This document shows positions 8,966-17,884 of a stretch of 64,000 bases of DNA, piece after piece. Under the pieces are notes generated by a model. It was given only the letters and a program-made list of their open reading frames with translations. It made no database searches and was not told where the DNA came from. The DNA comes from Pseudomonas putida (GTDB taxonomy: Bacteria; Pseudomonadota; Gammaproteobacteria; Pseudomonadales; Pseudomonadaceae): positions 1,178,001-1,242,000 of the forward strand of contig NZ_JANHLD010000003.1 in assembly GCF_028682455.1 (NCBI RefSeq). The letters are read 5' to 3'. Position 1 is the stretch's first letter, and every line of letters starts with the position of its first letter. A program made the position numbers and the translations under genes.

Positions 8966-9062
8966 TAATCATCAACTCCCAAGGTTCGGTCAGGGGCGTA
9001 AATATAAAAACGTGTTTTCTAACGTTTCTTGTGAGCCCCGGCCACAGGCCAGGTGCTCGGTA
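8966..9062 (-). promoter_or_regulatory. AT-rich accBC leader and probable promoter
   Basis: The 97-bp gap between aroQ and accB is markedly AT-rich around 9000-9027 (minus strand reads acgttagaaaacacgttttt then atattta), unlike the surrounding coding DNA. A TATATT-like -10 can be placed there. This is where an accB promoter would be expected, although readthrough from aroQ is possible. Confidence 0.4.
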
Positions 9063-9515
9063 TCAGGGTTTGGCGTTGGCAGCCAGGTGTTCCAGGGCAG
9101 AGTCCAGGGCCAGGCGGTAGCCGGTGGCACCCAGGCCGCAAATCACTCCTACGGCGACATCGGAAAAGTAGGAGTGATGGCGAAACGGCTCACGCTTGTG
9201 CACGTTCGACAGGTGCACTTCGATGAATGGGATGCTCACTGCCAGCAATGCGTCACGTAATGCGACGGATGTGTGTGTGAAAGCAGCCGGATTGATCAGG
9301 ATGAAGTCGACGCCTTCGCTGCGCGCGGCGTGGATACGGTCGATCAATTCGTACTCGGCGTTGCTTTGCAGGTACTGCAGGTGATGGCCGGCGGCGCGGG
9401 CGCGCTGCTCCAGGTCCTGGTTGATCTGGGCCAGGGTGACGGCGCCATAGACGCCCGGTTCGCGGGTACCGAGCAGGTTCAGGTTGGGGCCGTGCAGCAC
9501 CAGTAGCGTTGCCAT
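9063..9515 (-). CDS. aroQ: Type II 3-dehydroquinate dehydratase AroQ
   Basis: This 150-residue dodecameric enzyme makes 3-dehydroshikimate in the shikimate pathway. It starts MATLLVLHGPNLNLLGTREP with the conserved PNLNLLG motif, and has the active-site lid tyrosine (VYGAVTL), the IINPAAFTHTS-type motif (ILINPAAFTHTSVALRDAL) and EVHLSNVHKREPFRHHSY. Length is typical. It lies directly upstream of accB in the same direction, as in other pseudomonads. Confidence 0.97.
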   Translation of the reverse strand: MATLLVLHGPNLNLLGTREPGVYGAVTLAQINQDLEQRARAAGHHLQYLQSNAEYELIDRIHAARSEGVDFILINPAAFTHTSVALRDALLAVSIPFIEVHLSNVHKREPFRHHSYFSDVAVGVICGLGATGYRLALDSALEHLAANAKP

Positions 9516-9688
9516 CTGTGGTTCCTTTTATCGTTAGGCACAAACGTTGCGCGGCGACTATGCCGTAAACCGGCGGGCAGTGTCCAGTTGCCGACAATAG
9601 CCAGCACGATGACCGAGATTCACGCCAAGTATGTGACTAATTTATTAATTTTGGTCATCGATAATGGCTTCTTGGCGGGCAGAAGAAG
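9516..9688 (-). promoter_or_regulatory. aroQ upstream region with AT-rich dyad
   Basis: This 173-bp non-coding gap precedes aroQ. An AT-rich stretch near 9633-9657 has GTGAC and GGTCA half-sites facing each other around TAATTTATTAATTTT. It may hold an operator or an UP-element for the aroQ promoter; no gene is visible. Confidence 0.3.
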
Positions 9689-11476
9689 TTATAGACCCAG
9701 ATCGCTGCGAATGCGCGCCAGATGCTCGGCAAATTCCCCGGCGTTTGTCTCGCCAACCACCCGGGCGCTGGTTTTTTCGCTGCCGTTCGCGGCAAAGAAC
9801 AAGAGCGCGGGCGGGCCGAAAAGCTGATAGCGATCGAGCAGGGCGCGCTGCTCGGCGTTGCTTTGGGTGATGTCGAAACGCAGCAGCTTGAAGCCGATGA
9901 GCTGGTTTTTGACCGCAGGCGCGGCCAGCACTTCATGTTCGATGACCTTGCAGCTGATGCACCAGTCGGCATACCAGTCCAGCACCACCGGTTGCCCGTC
10001 GGCCTTGGCTTGGGCCAGGGCGCTGTCGAGGGCGGCGGGGGTGGTGATGGTTTGCCAGTCGTTCTGGGCGGTGCTTTGGGCGGGCGCATGGGCGCCAGCC
10101 GTCGGCGGTGGCAGGGGGCGCAGCGGGTCGGTCTGGCCGCTCAAGGCGCCGTACCAGCAGGCCAGGGCATAGACCAGCAGCGCCAGGCCCAGCAATTGCC
10201 CCAGGCGCTGCAGCGTGGACTTCGCGGTGAACTCCAGGGTGCCGAGGAACAGCGCCACGCCTGCGCTGAGCAATCCGACCAACAGCAGGGTGACCTGCCC
10301 CGGCAGCACTCGGCTGAGCAGGGCGATGGCCAGGCCCAGCAACAGCACGCCAATGGCATTCTTGACCGTGACCAGCCATGGGCCGCTCTTGGGCAGCCAG
10401 GCCGCGCCGCCGGTGGCGACCAGCAGCAACGGGGCACCCATGCCCAGGCCCAGGGCGAACAGCTTCAAGGCGCCGCCCACGGCATCGCCGCTGGCACTGA
10501 TGTACAGCAGTGCACCGGCCAGTGGTGCCGACACGCAAGGTGACACCAGAAGGCTGGAAAACACTCCCAGGATCGCCGCGCCAATCAGCGAGCCGCCTTT
10601 GGTCCGACCGACCAGGCGTTCCAGGCGATGGCTGATGGCGTGGGGCAATTTCAGTTCGAACAGGCCGAACATGGCCAGGGCGAAGATCACGAAGAACAGC
10701 GAGAACGGTACCAGTACCCAGGCCGACTGCAGCCGTGCCTGCAGGTTCATGCCGGCACCGAACAGGCCCATCAGTGCACCCAGCAGGGCGAAACAGGCAG
10801 CCATCGGCAGGACGTAGGCCAGCGACAGGGCAAAGCCGCGCAGGCCGCCGACCTGGCCGCGCAGCACCACGCCGGAGAGGATCGGCAGCATCGGCAGTAC
10901 GCAGGGTGTGAAGGTCAGGCCGACACCCGCGAGGAAGAACAACAGCATTTCTTTCCAGGTCCAGGCCCTGGTGGTCGTGGCGGGCGCACTGGCATCCGAC
11001 GCCACCCCAGTGCCGTCGATGCTCAAGCGTAGGGTTTCCGGCGGGTAGCACAGGCCCTTGTCGGCGCAGCCCTGATAGCCCACCACCAGGGTAAAGGCGC
11101 GCCCGTCGCTGGCCGCTCGCGGAATGTCGATATCGACGATGCCGTGATAGACCTCGACATCGCCGAAGAACTCATCGTGCTTGGCTTCGCCCGGGGGGAT
11201 CTGCGCGCTGCCCAGGGCGATATCGGCAGGTTCGGTGCGGAAATTGAAACGATGGCGATACAGGTAGTAGCCGTCGGTGGCGACGAAACGCAGCTTGAGG
11301 AGCTGGGCGTCGCTTTGCACCAGGCTGAGCTTGAAGGCCTCGTGCACGGGCAGGAAGTCTGCGCTGTTGTTCAGCGACGGCGCACCGAGGGTGGCGCTTG
11401 GGCGGTTGTCGAGCAGGCCGGCGCCCACGGCGGGCAAGGCCAGAAGCAGGAAAAGGAGGCAAAGCAGGCGGCGCAT
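9689..11476 (-). CDS. dsbD: Thiol:disulfide interchange protein DsbD
   Basis: This 595-residue inner-membrane protein passes electrons from cytoplasmic thioredoxin to periplasmic DsbC/DsbG and cytochrome-maturation thiols. The start MRRLLCLLFLLLALP at 11476 is a signal peptide; longer in-frame starts would spoil it. Next come the periplasmic alpha domain with the cysteine pair CADKGLCYPP, a set of about eight membrane helices with the CVLPMLPILSG and SPCVSAPLAGALLY cysteines, and a C-terminal thioredoxin domain with WCISCK. All six redox cysteines are present. Confidence 0.94.
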   Translation of the reverse strand: MRRLLCLLFLLLALPAVGAGLLDNRPSATLGAPSLNNSADFLPVHEAFKLSLVQSDAQLLKLRFVATDGYYLYRHRFNFRTEPADIALGSAQIPPGEAKHDEFFGDVEVYHGIVDIDIPRAASDGRAFTLVVGYQGCADKGLCYPPETLRLSIDGTGVASDASAPATTTRAWTWKEMLLFFLAGVGLTFTPCVLPMLPILSGVVLRGQVGGLRGFALSLAYVLPMAACFALLGALMGLFGAGMNLQARLQSAWVLVPFSLFFVIFALAMFGLFELKLPHAISHRLERLVGRTKGGSLIGAAILGVFSSLLVSPCVSAPLAGALLYISASGDAVGGALKLFALGLGMGAPLLLVATGGAAWLPKSGPWLVTVKNAIGVLLLGLAIALLSRVLPGQVTLLLVGLLSAGVALFLGTLEFTAKSTLQRLGQLLGLALLVYALACWYGALSGQTDPLRPLPPPTAGAHAPAQSTAQNDWQTITTPAALDSALAQAKADGQPVVLDWYADWCISCKVIEHEVLAAPAVKNQLIGFKLLRFDITQSNAEQRALLDRYQLFGPPALLFFAANGSEKTSARVVGETNAGEFAEHLARIRSDLGL

Positions 11477-11523
11477 GGCGGTCTCGCAGTACAGATGTGG
11501 CTGCATGATAGCGGACTTTATGG

Positions 11524-11580
11524 CCATCGCGGGGCAAGCCCGCGCCTACGGCCTGCAGCCGTGGGCTTGCCCCGCGATGG
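11524..11580. repeat. REP palindrome between chemoreceptor and dsbD
   Basis: Nearly perfect inverted repeat: the arms CCATCGCGGGGCAAGCCC and GGGCTTGCCCCGCGATGG flank a short loop. It starts 3 bases after the chemoreceptor stop codon and may also act as a terminator before dsbD. Confidence 0.85.
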
Positions 11581-11583
11581 AAT

Positions 11584-13545
11584 TCAAACCCGAAAGGCCC
11601 GCACCGCGGTGTTCAGCTCGCCTCCCAGCCTGAGCAACTGCTCGCCCTGTTCGCGGCCTTCGCCGATGCGCTGAAGATTGTCCTCGCCCAGGTCATGAAT
11701 TCGCTCGCTGTGATCGCGAATCTCGCTCACCGCGCCACTCTGTTGGGCCGTGACATCGGCAATGCGCACGGCGGTGGCCGAAATGGTCTGGATCGCCGCG
11801 ACGATCTCATCCAGCGCACCATCGGCTGCCTGCGCCTGGTCGGCGGTGGCTTCGGCATGTTCGAGCTGGGTGCGCATGCCTTCGACCGATTCGCGCGCGG
11901 CCTGCTGAAGGCGCCCGATCAGGGTCTGGATCTCACCGGTGGCGCCGGTGGTGCGCTGGGCCAGGGAGCGGACTTCTTCGGCGACCACGGCGAACCCGCG
12001 GCCCATTTCGCCGGCGCGGGCCGCCTCGATAGCGGCATTGAGGGCCAGCAGGTTGGTCTGTTCGGCAATCGAGCGAATGACCGTGAGTACGCCGCCGATG
12101 GTGGCCGACTCTTCGGCCAGTTGCTCGATCATCTGGGCATTGCCCTGGACTTCATCGACCAGCGCGCGCAGGCCGGTCAGGCTCTGGCCAATTACCGCCT
12201 GGCCCTGTTCCACCGCCCGACCGGCATCGCGGCTGGCGTCGGCGGCCTGGCTGGCGTCGCCGGCCACTTGCAGGATGGTGGCTTCCAGTTCGCCCAGGGC
12301 ATCGCGGATCTGCGCGGTATCGCCTGCCTGGCGCTCGGCGCCATCGTGCAGGGCACTGCTCATGCCGGCCAGGGCATGGCTGCTGCCTGCCACCTGCTCG
12401 GCATTGCCGCGGATGGTCCCGACCAGTTCCACCAGGTACCGGCGCAGGCGGTTCAGCGACTCTTGAATGTCGTGCATCTCGCGGTTGCTCTTGCCCAGCG
12501 AGATCGCCTCGGCGAAGTCGCCCTCGGCCCAGCGCGACAAGGCCGGTGCCAGGTTGGTCAGCACTCGGGCCAGGCGGCGCTGCAAGGTGTCGATGAGCAG
12601 GGCGATCAGCAGGATCAGGACGATCATCAGGCCCTGGATCATCCGCACCTCTCCCTGGATCGTGGCGTGCTGGCTGCGTACCGCAGGTTCCAGCGCGGCG
12701 ATGGCCTGTTGTACGGCGTCGATCTGTCGGTGGGTGCTCTCGACCAGTTCGCTGCGACGCTGGATCTGTTCACGGGTGCGTTGCAATTCGGCGGGGTAGC
12801 GGTTGAGCAGGCTGTTGAGCTCTCGCTTGAGGGCAATCCCGCTGTCCTCGACCTCCTGGCTGGCTTGTGTCTCCAGGCCCATGAGGGCGGCAAAGTCGTC
12901 GGCACTGGATTCGCGGGCAGCCGTTACGCCGAGCAAGGGCAGGTCATCGAGTGCCTTGGCCTGGGCGACGATCAGTTGCAGTTCGCGCGCCACCTCGTCG
13001 GCCAGTTCGCTGCGGCCGCTGCTGACCAGCTTGTCGCGGGCCAGGGACACCCGCGACAGGTGCAGCGCCGCCTTGAACAGCACGGCTGCATAGCGCCCGG
13101 CCTCCGGGTTGTTGCTGGCCTGGGCGTAGCTGGCCAGTTGGTCCAGGCTCGCGCCCAACTCGCGTTCGGCCTGCAGCAACAAGGCCTGCGGGTCGCCGGC
13201 CAGCTTGCCGGCCGCCAGCAGTTCATCACCGGCAAAGCGCTGCAGGTTGTCCAGGCTCGGGCGCAGGGGCGCGGCCAGCTCGTCGGGTAGTTGCTGGAGA
13301 GAGGCCTGCAATTGCGCTGTTGCATGGACCGCCGTGGCATGGCGCAGGGCATCGCCATTGCCGAGGTAGTCGCCGATGTTGCGTGCGACCTCATTCTGGA
13401 ACTGCTGCGACAGCGACAAGTAGCGCTCCATCATTTGATAGGGACGCTCCAGCGCGCGCTGCGACCACCACAGGGTGGTCCCCAGGGCGATGCAGACGGT
13501 TACCAGCAACAGGGTATTGAAATTGGTCAGCAGCTTCAGGCGCAT
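11584..13545 (-). CDS. ctpL: Methyl-accepting chemotaxis protein, CtpL-like
   Basis: This 653-residue receptor has a first membrane helix at about residues 5-27, a roughly 260-residue helical periplasmic sensor region, a second helix (LMIVLILLIALLIDTL), a HAMP region, and a long cytoplasmic signalling hairpin. The invariant tip is IAEQTNLLALNAAIEAARAG followed by GRGFAVVAEEVRSLAQRT. Its place between dsbD and the GcbA-type cyclase matches P. aeruginosa CtpL, a receptor linked to phosphate taxis, so that name is by synteny and the ligand here is not shown. The ATG at 13545 is preferred over a TTG 12 bases upstream. Confidence 0.85.
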   Translation of the reverse strand: MRLKLLTNFNTLLLVTVCIALGTTLWWSQRALERPYQMMERYLSLSQQFQNEVARNIGDYLGNGDALRHATAVHATAQLQASLQQLPDELAAPLRPSLDNLQRFAGDELLAAGKLAGDPQALLLQAERELGASLDQLASYAQASNNPEAGRYAAVLFKAALHLSRVSLARDKLVSSGRSELADEVARELQLIVAQAKALDDLPLLGVTAARESSADDFAALMGLETQASQEVEDSGIALKRELNSLLNRYPAELQRTREQIQRRSELVESTHRQIDAVQQAIAALEPAVRSQHATIQGEVRMIQGLMIVLILLIALLIDTLQRRLARVLTNLAPALSRWAEGDFAEAISLGKSNREMHDIQESLNRLRRYLVELVGTIRGNAEQVAGSSHALAGMSSALHDGAERQAGDTAQIRDALGELEATILQVAGDASQAADASRDAGRAVEQGQAVIGQSLTGLRALVDEVQGNAQMIEQLAEESATIGGVLTVIRSIAEQTNLLALNAAIEAARAGEMGRGFAVVAEEVRSLAQRTTGATGEIQTLIGRLQQAARESVEGMRTQLEHAEATADQAQAADGALDEIVAAIQTISATAVRIADVTAQQSGAVSEIRDHSERIHDLGEDNLQRIGEGREQGEQLLRLGGELNTAVRAFRV

Positions 13546-13655
13546 GTGCAGGGTCAACCAACGGCCGAATGGTAAGCACCTGAAGTTATTGCGTTTTTAT
13601 GACCGGGTTATGACGATGTCGACCGTTCGGTTAAAAAAGTGGCACTTTGCCTTGA

Positions 13656-15269
13656 TCAGTCGGCGCGCAGCACGCAGTTACGCCCGGCCCCCTTGGCCTG
13701 GTACAGCGCCGTGTCCGCAGCAGTGGCCATGCTCAGGGCGTCGAGCCCGTCCTTGAGTTGCACCACGCCGGCACTGAAGGTGCAGAACAGGTCTCGTGGC
13801 TGGGCGGGGTAGTGGATCTCGGCGAAGCGGCGGCGGATCTCATCCAGCACTTTTTGAGCGGCGGTGAGGTCAGTGTTGGGCATGACGATGGCGAACTCTT
13901 CTCCACCGTAGCGACCGATGAAGTCGGTCTTGCGCAGGCGTTGCTTGAGGAACAGGGCCAGGCTCTTGATCACCCGGTCGCCCATGGGGTGGCCATGGCT
14001 GTCGTTGACCTTCTTGAAGTGGTCGATGTCGAGCATGGCGAAACTCAGCGGCTGCTCTTCGCGCCGTGCGCGAAAACTGCAGTCCTCGAGCAGTTGCAGG
14101 ATGTGAGTGTGGTTGTACAGCCCGGTCAGACTGTCGCGCACCATCCGTGCCTTGAGATTGCGGGCACGGGCCGCGCGGTTGCGCACGGTGGTGATCAGGT
14201 GTCGCGAGCGGATCGGCTTGGTCAGGAAGTCATCGCCGCCTTCGCTCATGGCGTCGAGCTGCTTGTCGAGGTCGTCTTCGGCCGACAGGTAGATGATTGG
14301 CACGCTGACGTAGCGATCATTGTGGCGGATGACCTTGGCAAGCTCGGTGCCGGTGCAGTCAGGCATGTACATGTCGAGGATGATCAGGTCGGGCTGAAAG
14401 TCCGCAAGCTCGGCCATGGTGCGGATCGGGTCGGTCAAGGTCCGGGTGACGATGCCGGCGCTGTTGAGCAGGCGCTCGGTGTGCATGGCCTGGGCCCGGG
14501 AATCATCGATGATCAGCACTTTGAACGGTTCGTACTGGGTGACGCTGGTCAGCAGTTCGACCTTCTCCAGCAGGCTGGAGGCTTCCAGGGTGCCGGTGAG
14601 GAACTCCTGGCCGCCGGCACGCACGGCGGCCAGGCGCGTTGGCGTGTCGGTTTCATCAAGGCTGAAGAACAACAGCGGCACGCGATGCTCCAGGCCTGCC
14701 TGGGCCTGCGCCGCCAGTTGCAGGCCAATTCCGGTGCCGGTGAAGTCGACATCCATGACGATGGCCGAGGGCAGCCGCTCACTCATCGAGGCGCGAAAGG
14801 CGTCAGCGCTGTACAAGGCTTGTACACCCAGGCCGAAGAACTCCAGTTGCTGGGCCAGACGCTCGGCCCGATCGTGATCCTGGAGCATGATGTAGACCGG
14901 CTTGCGCAGCGGCGGCAACGGTACCTGCTCGAGCTGGTCGCCCTGGCGCAGGCCAGTGCGTGACAAGCGCTGCATCAGGCGATTGAGCTCGCTGATCAGC
15001 GGGCTGCTCAGGCGCGCGCTGTTGGCCTCGATCGCCGCCAGGGTCTGGGCGATGGCTTCAGCCAGCTGGCTGTGTTCGGGTTGATCGAAACGCTCGGCAT
15101 AGCGCTGCAGGCGCAGGTTCGCCTCGCACAGCTCACCCAGGTCACTCGTCGACCACTCGCTGCGCTGCAGGCGTTGCCAGATTTCGAGTATCTGCCGAGC
15201 CTGATGAATGACCCGCTGGGCAAAGTGTTGCTTGAGGCGCTCACGATTGGGGTCTTCTGGCTCGGTCAT
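13656..15269 (-). CDS. gcbA: Diguanylate cyclase with two receiver domains, GcbA-like
   Basis: This 537-residue soluble protein has an N-terminal helical region, a first, apparently degenerate receiver (about 120-240), a canonical second receiver (VLIIDDSRAQ; LIILDMYMPD; FLTKPIRSRHL) and a C-terminal GGDEF domain. The active site is GRYGGEEFAI (GGEEF at about 455-459), and five residues before it lies RKTD, an intact product-inhibition I-site. It should make cyclic-di-GMP and favour attachment. The order cyclase, chemoreceptor, dsbD is that of gcbA in P. fluorescens and P. aeruginosa. Confidence 0.88.
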   Translation of the reverse strand: MTEPEDPNRERLKQHFAQRVIHQARQILEIWQRLQRSEWSTSDLGELCEANLRLQRYAERFDQPEHSQLAEAIAQTLAAIEANSARLSSPLISELNRLMQRLSRTGLRQGDQLEQVPLPPLRKPVYIMLQDHDRAERLAQQLEFFGLGVQALYSADAFRASMSERLPSAIVMDVDFTGTGIGLQLAAQAQAGLEHRVPLLFFSLDETDTPTRLAAVRAGGQEFLTGTLEASSLLEKVELLTSVTQYEPFKVLIIDDSRAQAMHTERLLNSAGIVTRTLTDPIRTMAELADFQPDLIILDMYMPDCTGTELAKVIRHNDRYVSVPIIYLSAEDDLDKQLDAMSEGGDDFLTKPIRSRHLITTVRNRAARARNLKARMVRDSLTGLYNHTHILQLLEDCSFRARREEQPLSFAMLDIDHFKKVNDSHGHPMGDRVIKSLALFLKQRLRKTDFIGRYGGEEFAIVMPNTDLTAAQKVLDEIRRRFAEIHYPAQPRDLFCTFSAGVVQLKDGLDALSMATAADTALYQAKGAGRNCVLRAD

Positions 15270-15551
15270 GTCCTGACTACTTATAAGAGGGTGAGGCAGT
15301 TCGAGTGATGGCTCTATGCTAGCACCACTTGCTGGGCAAACGAGTGCCTTGTATCAATTTACTGTACAAGTCTGTTTATTCAGTTGCCGACCCGATAGTC
15401 GCTTATGCGAACCGACGCGCTTGATTTATAGTGCTGCGATACTTGCCCACCCCGGCAGGCGGCGCGCAGCACAAAGCTCGCATAGCGCTGGCACGAAGCC
15501 CGGGGGTTGCGGTCGAACCCCTTGAACCGACGTGACATAAAGGACAACGCC

Positions 15552-16625
15552 ATGCTGGACTGGAAAAACCGTACAGGCAAAGCCGAGGCGCGCGAGCGGG
15601 TCGAACCCCGCGGTGCCGCCACCCGTAGCTACTTTGGCGGATTGTTCTTCAGCCGCGCCCTGGGCTCGCTGATCGGGATCTACCTGCTGGTGTGCGTGGC
15701 CCTGGGCTGGTACTGGAGCGCCGAGCCTGACCTGTTCCCGGTCCAGCAGAACGCCCAGATTGCCGCCGAGCAGACCGGCAAGCAGATGGTGGTGGGCTAC
15801 ACCACCGTCGAAACCCTCAAGACCGTTGCCGGTACCCTGCTGCACAAGCCGGGCGGCTACATCTCCAACGACCGCTTCCCGCCAGGCCTGTGGATGGACA
15901 ACATGCCGAGCTGGGAATATGGCGTGCTGGTCCAGGTACGCGACCTGAGCCGAGCCATGCGCAAGGACTTCGCCCGTTCGCAGTCGCAGTCCACTGAAGA
16001 TGCGGACCTGGCCAAGGCCGAGCCGCGCTTCAACTTCGACAACAAGAGCTGGATCCTGCCGTCGAGCGAGTCCGAGTTCCAGGAAGGCATCAACTCCCTG
16101 ACCCGCTACCAGAACCGCCTGGCAGCGCCGGATCAGCCCGGTGCGCTGTTCTACACGCGTGCCGACAACCTCAACAACTGGCTGGGCGATGTCGCCACGC
16201 GCCTGGGCTCGTTGTCGCAGCGGCTGTCGGCCAGTGTCGGCCGGGTCAAGCTCAACAGCACCCTGAAGACCGAAGTCGTGGTTGCAGGCCAGGCGCCGCA
16301 ACTGGACGAGGAAGTGGTCGAGACGCCATGGCTGCAGATCGACAACGTGTTCTATGAAGCCCGCGGCCAGGCCTGGGCGCTGTCGCATTTGCTGCGCGCC
16401 ATCGAAGTGGACTTCGCCGATGTACTGGCCAAGAAGAACGCCACCGTGAGCGTGCGCCAGATCATCCGTGAACTGGAAGCTTCCCAGGAACCGCTGTGGA
16501 GCCCGATGGTGCTCAATGGCAGCGGCTTCGGCATGTGGGCCAACCACTCGCTGGTCATGGCCAACTACATCTCCCGTGCCAACGCTGCAGTGATCGACCT
16601 GCGCCAGTTGCTGTCCCAGGGCTGA
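15552..16625 (+). CDS. DUF2333 family membrane-anchored protein
   Basis: This 357-residue protein of unknown function has one N-terminal membrane helix (ALGSLIGIYLLVCVALGWYW) and a large, probably periplasmic, helical domain. ATG at 15552 with AAAGGA 8 bases before it is the likely start; the reading frame is open further upstream. It begins a plus-strand run with the nudix gene only 3 bp downstream, so the two are probably cotranslated. A 282-bp divergent promoter region separates it from the cyclase gene. Confidence 0.85.
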   Translation: MLDWKNRTGKAEARERVEPRGAATRSYFGGLFFSRALGSLIGIYLLVCVALGWYWSAEPDLFPVQQNAQIAAEQTGKQMVVGYTTVETLKTVAGTLLHKPGGYISNDRFPPGLWMDNMPSWEYGVLVQVRDLSRAMRKDFARSQSQSTEDADLAKAEPRFNFDNKSWILPSSESEFQEGINSLTRYQNRLAAPDQPGALFYTRADNLNNWLGDVATRLGSLSQRLSASVGRVKLNSTLKTEVVVAGQAPQLDEEVVETPWLQIDNVFYEARGQAWALSHLLRAIEVDFADVLAKKNATVSVRQIIRELEASQEPLWSPMVLNGSGFGMWANHSLVMANYISRANAAVIDLRQLLSQG

Positions 16626-16628
16626 TCG

Positions 16629-17165
16629 ATGGCCATCTCCAAGCAAGAGGCGGCGCATCGCGCTGCCTCCGACGCCGAACTGATCGCCTGGGTAGACGAA
16701 CACGACCAGCCGCTGGGGGCCTTGCCCCGTGTCGAGTTGCGCGAGAAGGGCCTGATCGGTCGCGGTACCTACATCCTGTTGTTCAACTCGGCCGGTGAAC
16801 TGTGCGTGCACCGACGCACGCAAAGCAAAGCCATCTATCCGGGCTACTGGGATGTCGCCGCCGGCGGCATGGTGCAGGCCGACGAGAGTTTTGCCGAGTC
16901 GGCTGCCCGCGAGCTGGAAGAGGAACTGGGCGTGGCCGGAGTCGAACTGATCTTCCACGAGCGGTTTTTCTTCGACCAGCCTGGCAACCGGCTCTGGTGC
17001 GCCGTGTTCTCGGCTGTCTGGGACGGGCCTTTGCGCCTGCAGCCGGAGGAGGTCAGCGAAGCGCGCTTTCTGCCCCTCGAACAGGCCCTGGCCGACAGCC
17101 GGCAGCAGCCGTACTGCCCCGATTCGCTGGCTGCCCTGCAGCGCTATATCGACCGTCAAGCCTGA
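16629..17165 (+). CDS. NUDIX hydrolase
   Basis: This 178-residue protein has a complete Nudix box: GGMVQADESF then AESAARELEEELGV, fitting Gx5Ex7REUxEExGU, so it should hydrolyse a nucleoside-diphosphate-linked compound with a divalent metal. The surrounding fold (YILLFNSAGELCVHRRT; YPGYWDVAAGG) resembles the IPP-isomerase/YfcD-like subgroup. The true substrate cannot be told from sequence. It lies immediately after the DUF2333 gene. Confidence 0.9.
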   Translation: MAISKQEAAHRAASDAELIAWVDEHDQPLGALPRVELREKGLIGRGTYILLFNSAGELCVHRRTQSKAIYPGYWDVAAGGMVQADESFAESAARELEEELGVAGVELIFHERFFFDQPGNRLWCAVFSAVWDGPLRLQPEEVSEARFLPLEQALADSRQQPYCPDSLAALQRYIDRQA

Positions 17166-17359
17166 CGTCGCTAAACCTGTGCAAAATGGCGCAGTTTTGT
17201 ACTTAGCAATCGCGGCATTTATCGTTACACTGCGCGGCCTTTTAAGGCTGCCGCACCCTGGTGTGGCAGTTGCGCTGCCCCTGCCAGAGTGGGGCTTCGC
17301 GGTCGGTACCCTGCCCGGGGCGTCGACCAGTTTTTGTCCTCACCTTACGAGGATCAAAA

Positions 17360-17731
17360 GTGGCCAAGAAAGCCGCATCATTCGCCGCCCTCGGTGGCCT
17401 GGTGTTCTCCACTGATGCAGGCCGGCATTGTCCGGACTGCAGCAAACCCATAGATGCCTGCATCTGCAAACAGACGCTCATCCCCGAAGGCGATGGCATT
17501 GCTCGCGTGCGCCGCGAAAGCAAAGGCCGTGGCGGCAAGACGGTGACGACCATCAGCGGTGTACCGCTGCCCCTGGAACAGCTCAAGGACCTGGCCAGCA
17601 CGCTCAAGCGTCGCTGCGGAACCGGCGGCGCGTTGAAAGACGGGGTCATCGAGATCCAGGGCGATCACGTCGAGCTGTTGTTGGCAGAGCTGATCAAACA
17701 AGGCTTCAAAGCGAAAAAGTCCGGCGGCTGA
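17360..17731 (+). CDS. SUI1/YciH-like translation initiation factor
   Basis: This 123-residue protein has four N-terminal cysteines (CPDCSKPIDACICK), possibly a zinc knuckle, followed by an eIF1/SUI1 domain (GGKTVTTISGVPL; LASTLKRRCGTGGALKDGVI; LLLAELIKQGFKAKKSGG). E. coli YciH of this family influences start-site fidelity in vitro. GTG at 17360 is taken as the start because CGAGGA lies at the right distance and the downstream sequence MAKKAASFAALGGLV is the conserved beginning. A 194-bp leader precedes it. Confidence 0.92.
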   Translation: MAKKAASFAALGGLVFSTDAGRHCPDCSKPIDACICKQTLIPEGDGIARVRRESKGRGGKTVTTISGVPLPLEQLKDLASTLKRRCGTGGALKDGVIEIQGDHVELLLAELIKQGFKAKKSGG

Positions 17732-17884
17732 AGACTGCATCGCGATTTTTTGCAATTCGCTTTCTAAACTCGTTCCCGTAGGAAGGGTCTATCCCTGAAC
17801 ACGGAAAATCGTCATTTCCAGGTTTTACACTGCGCCCGCCGACTGCTGGCCAGTGTTTTTCGACTTTTTATATAGGGGACTTCA

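Noticed and set aside
13632..13655. Possible terminator after the diguanylate cyclase (AAAGTGCCACTTTTTT)
   Set aside because: Palindrome allows only a four-base stem once a loop is formed, too weak to claim.
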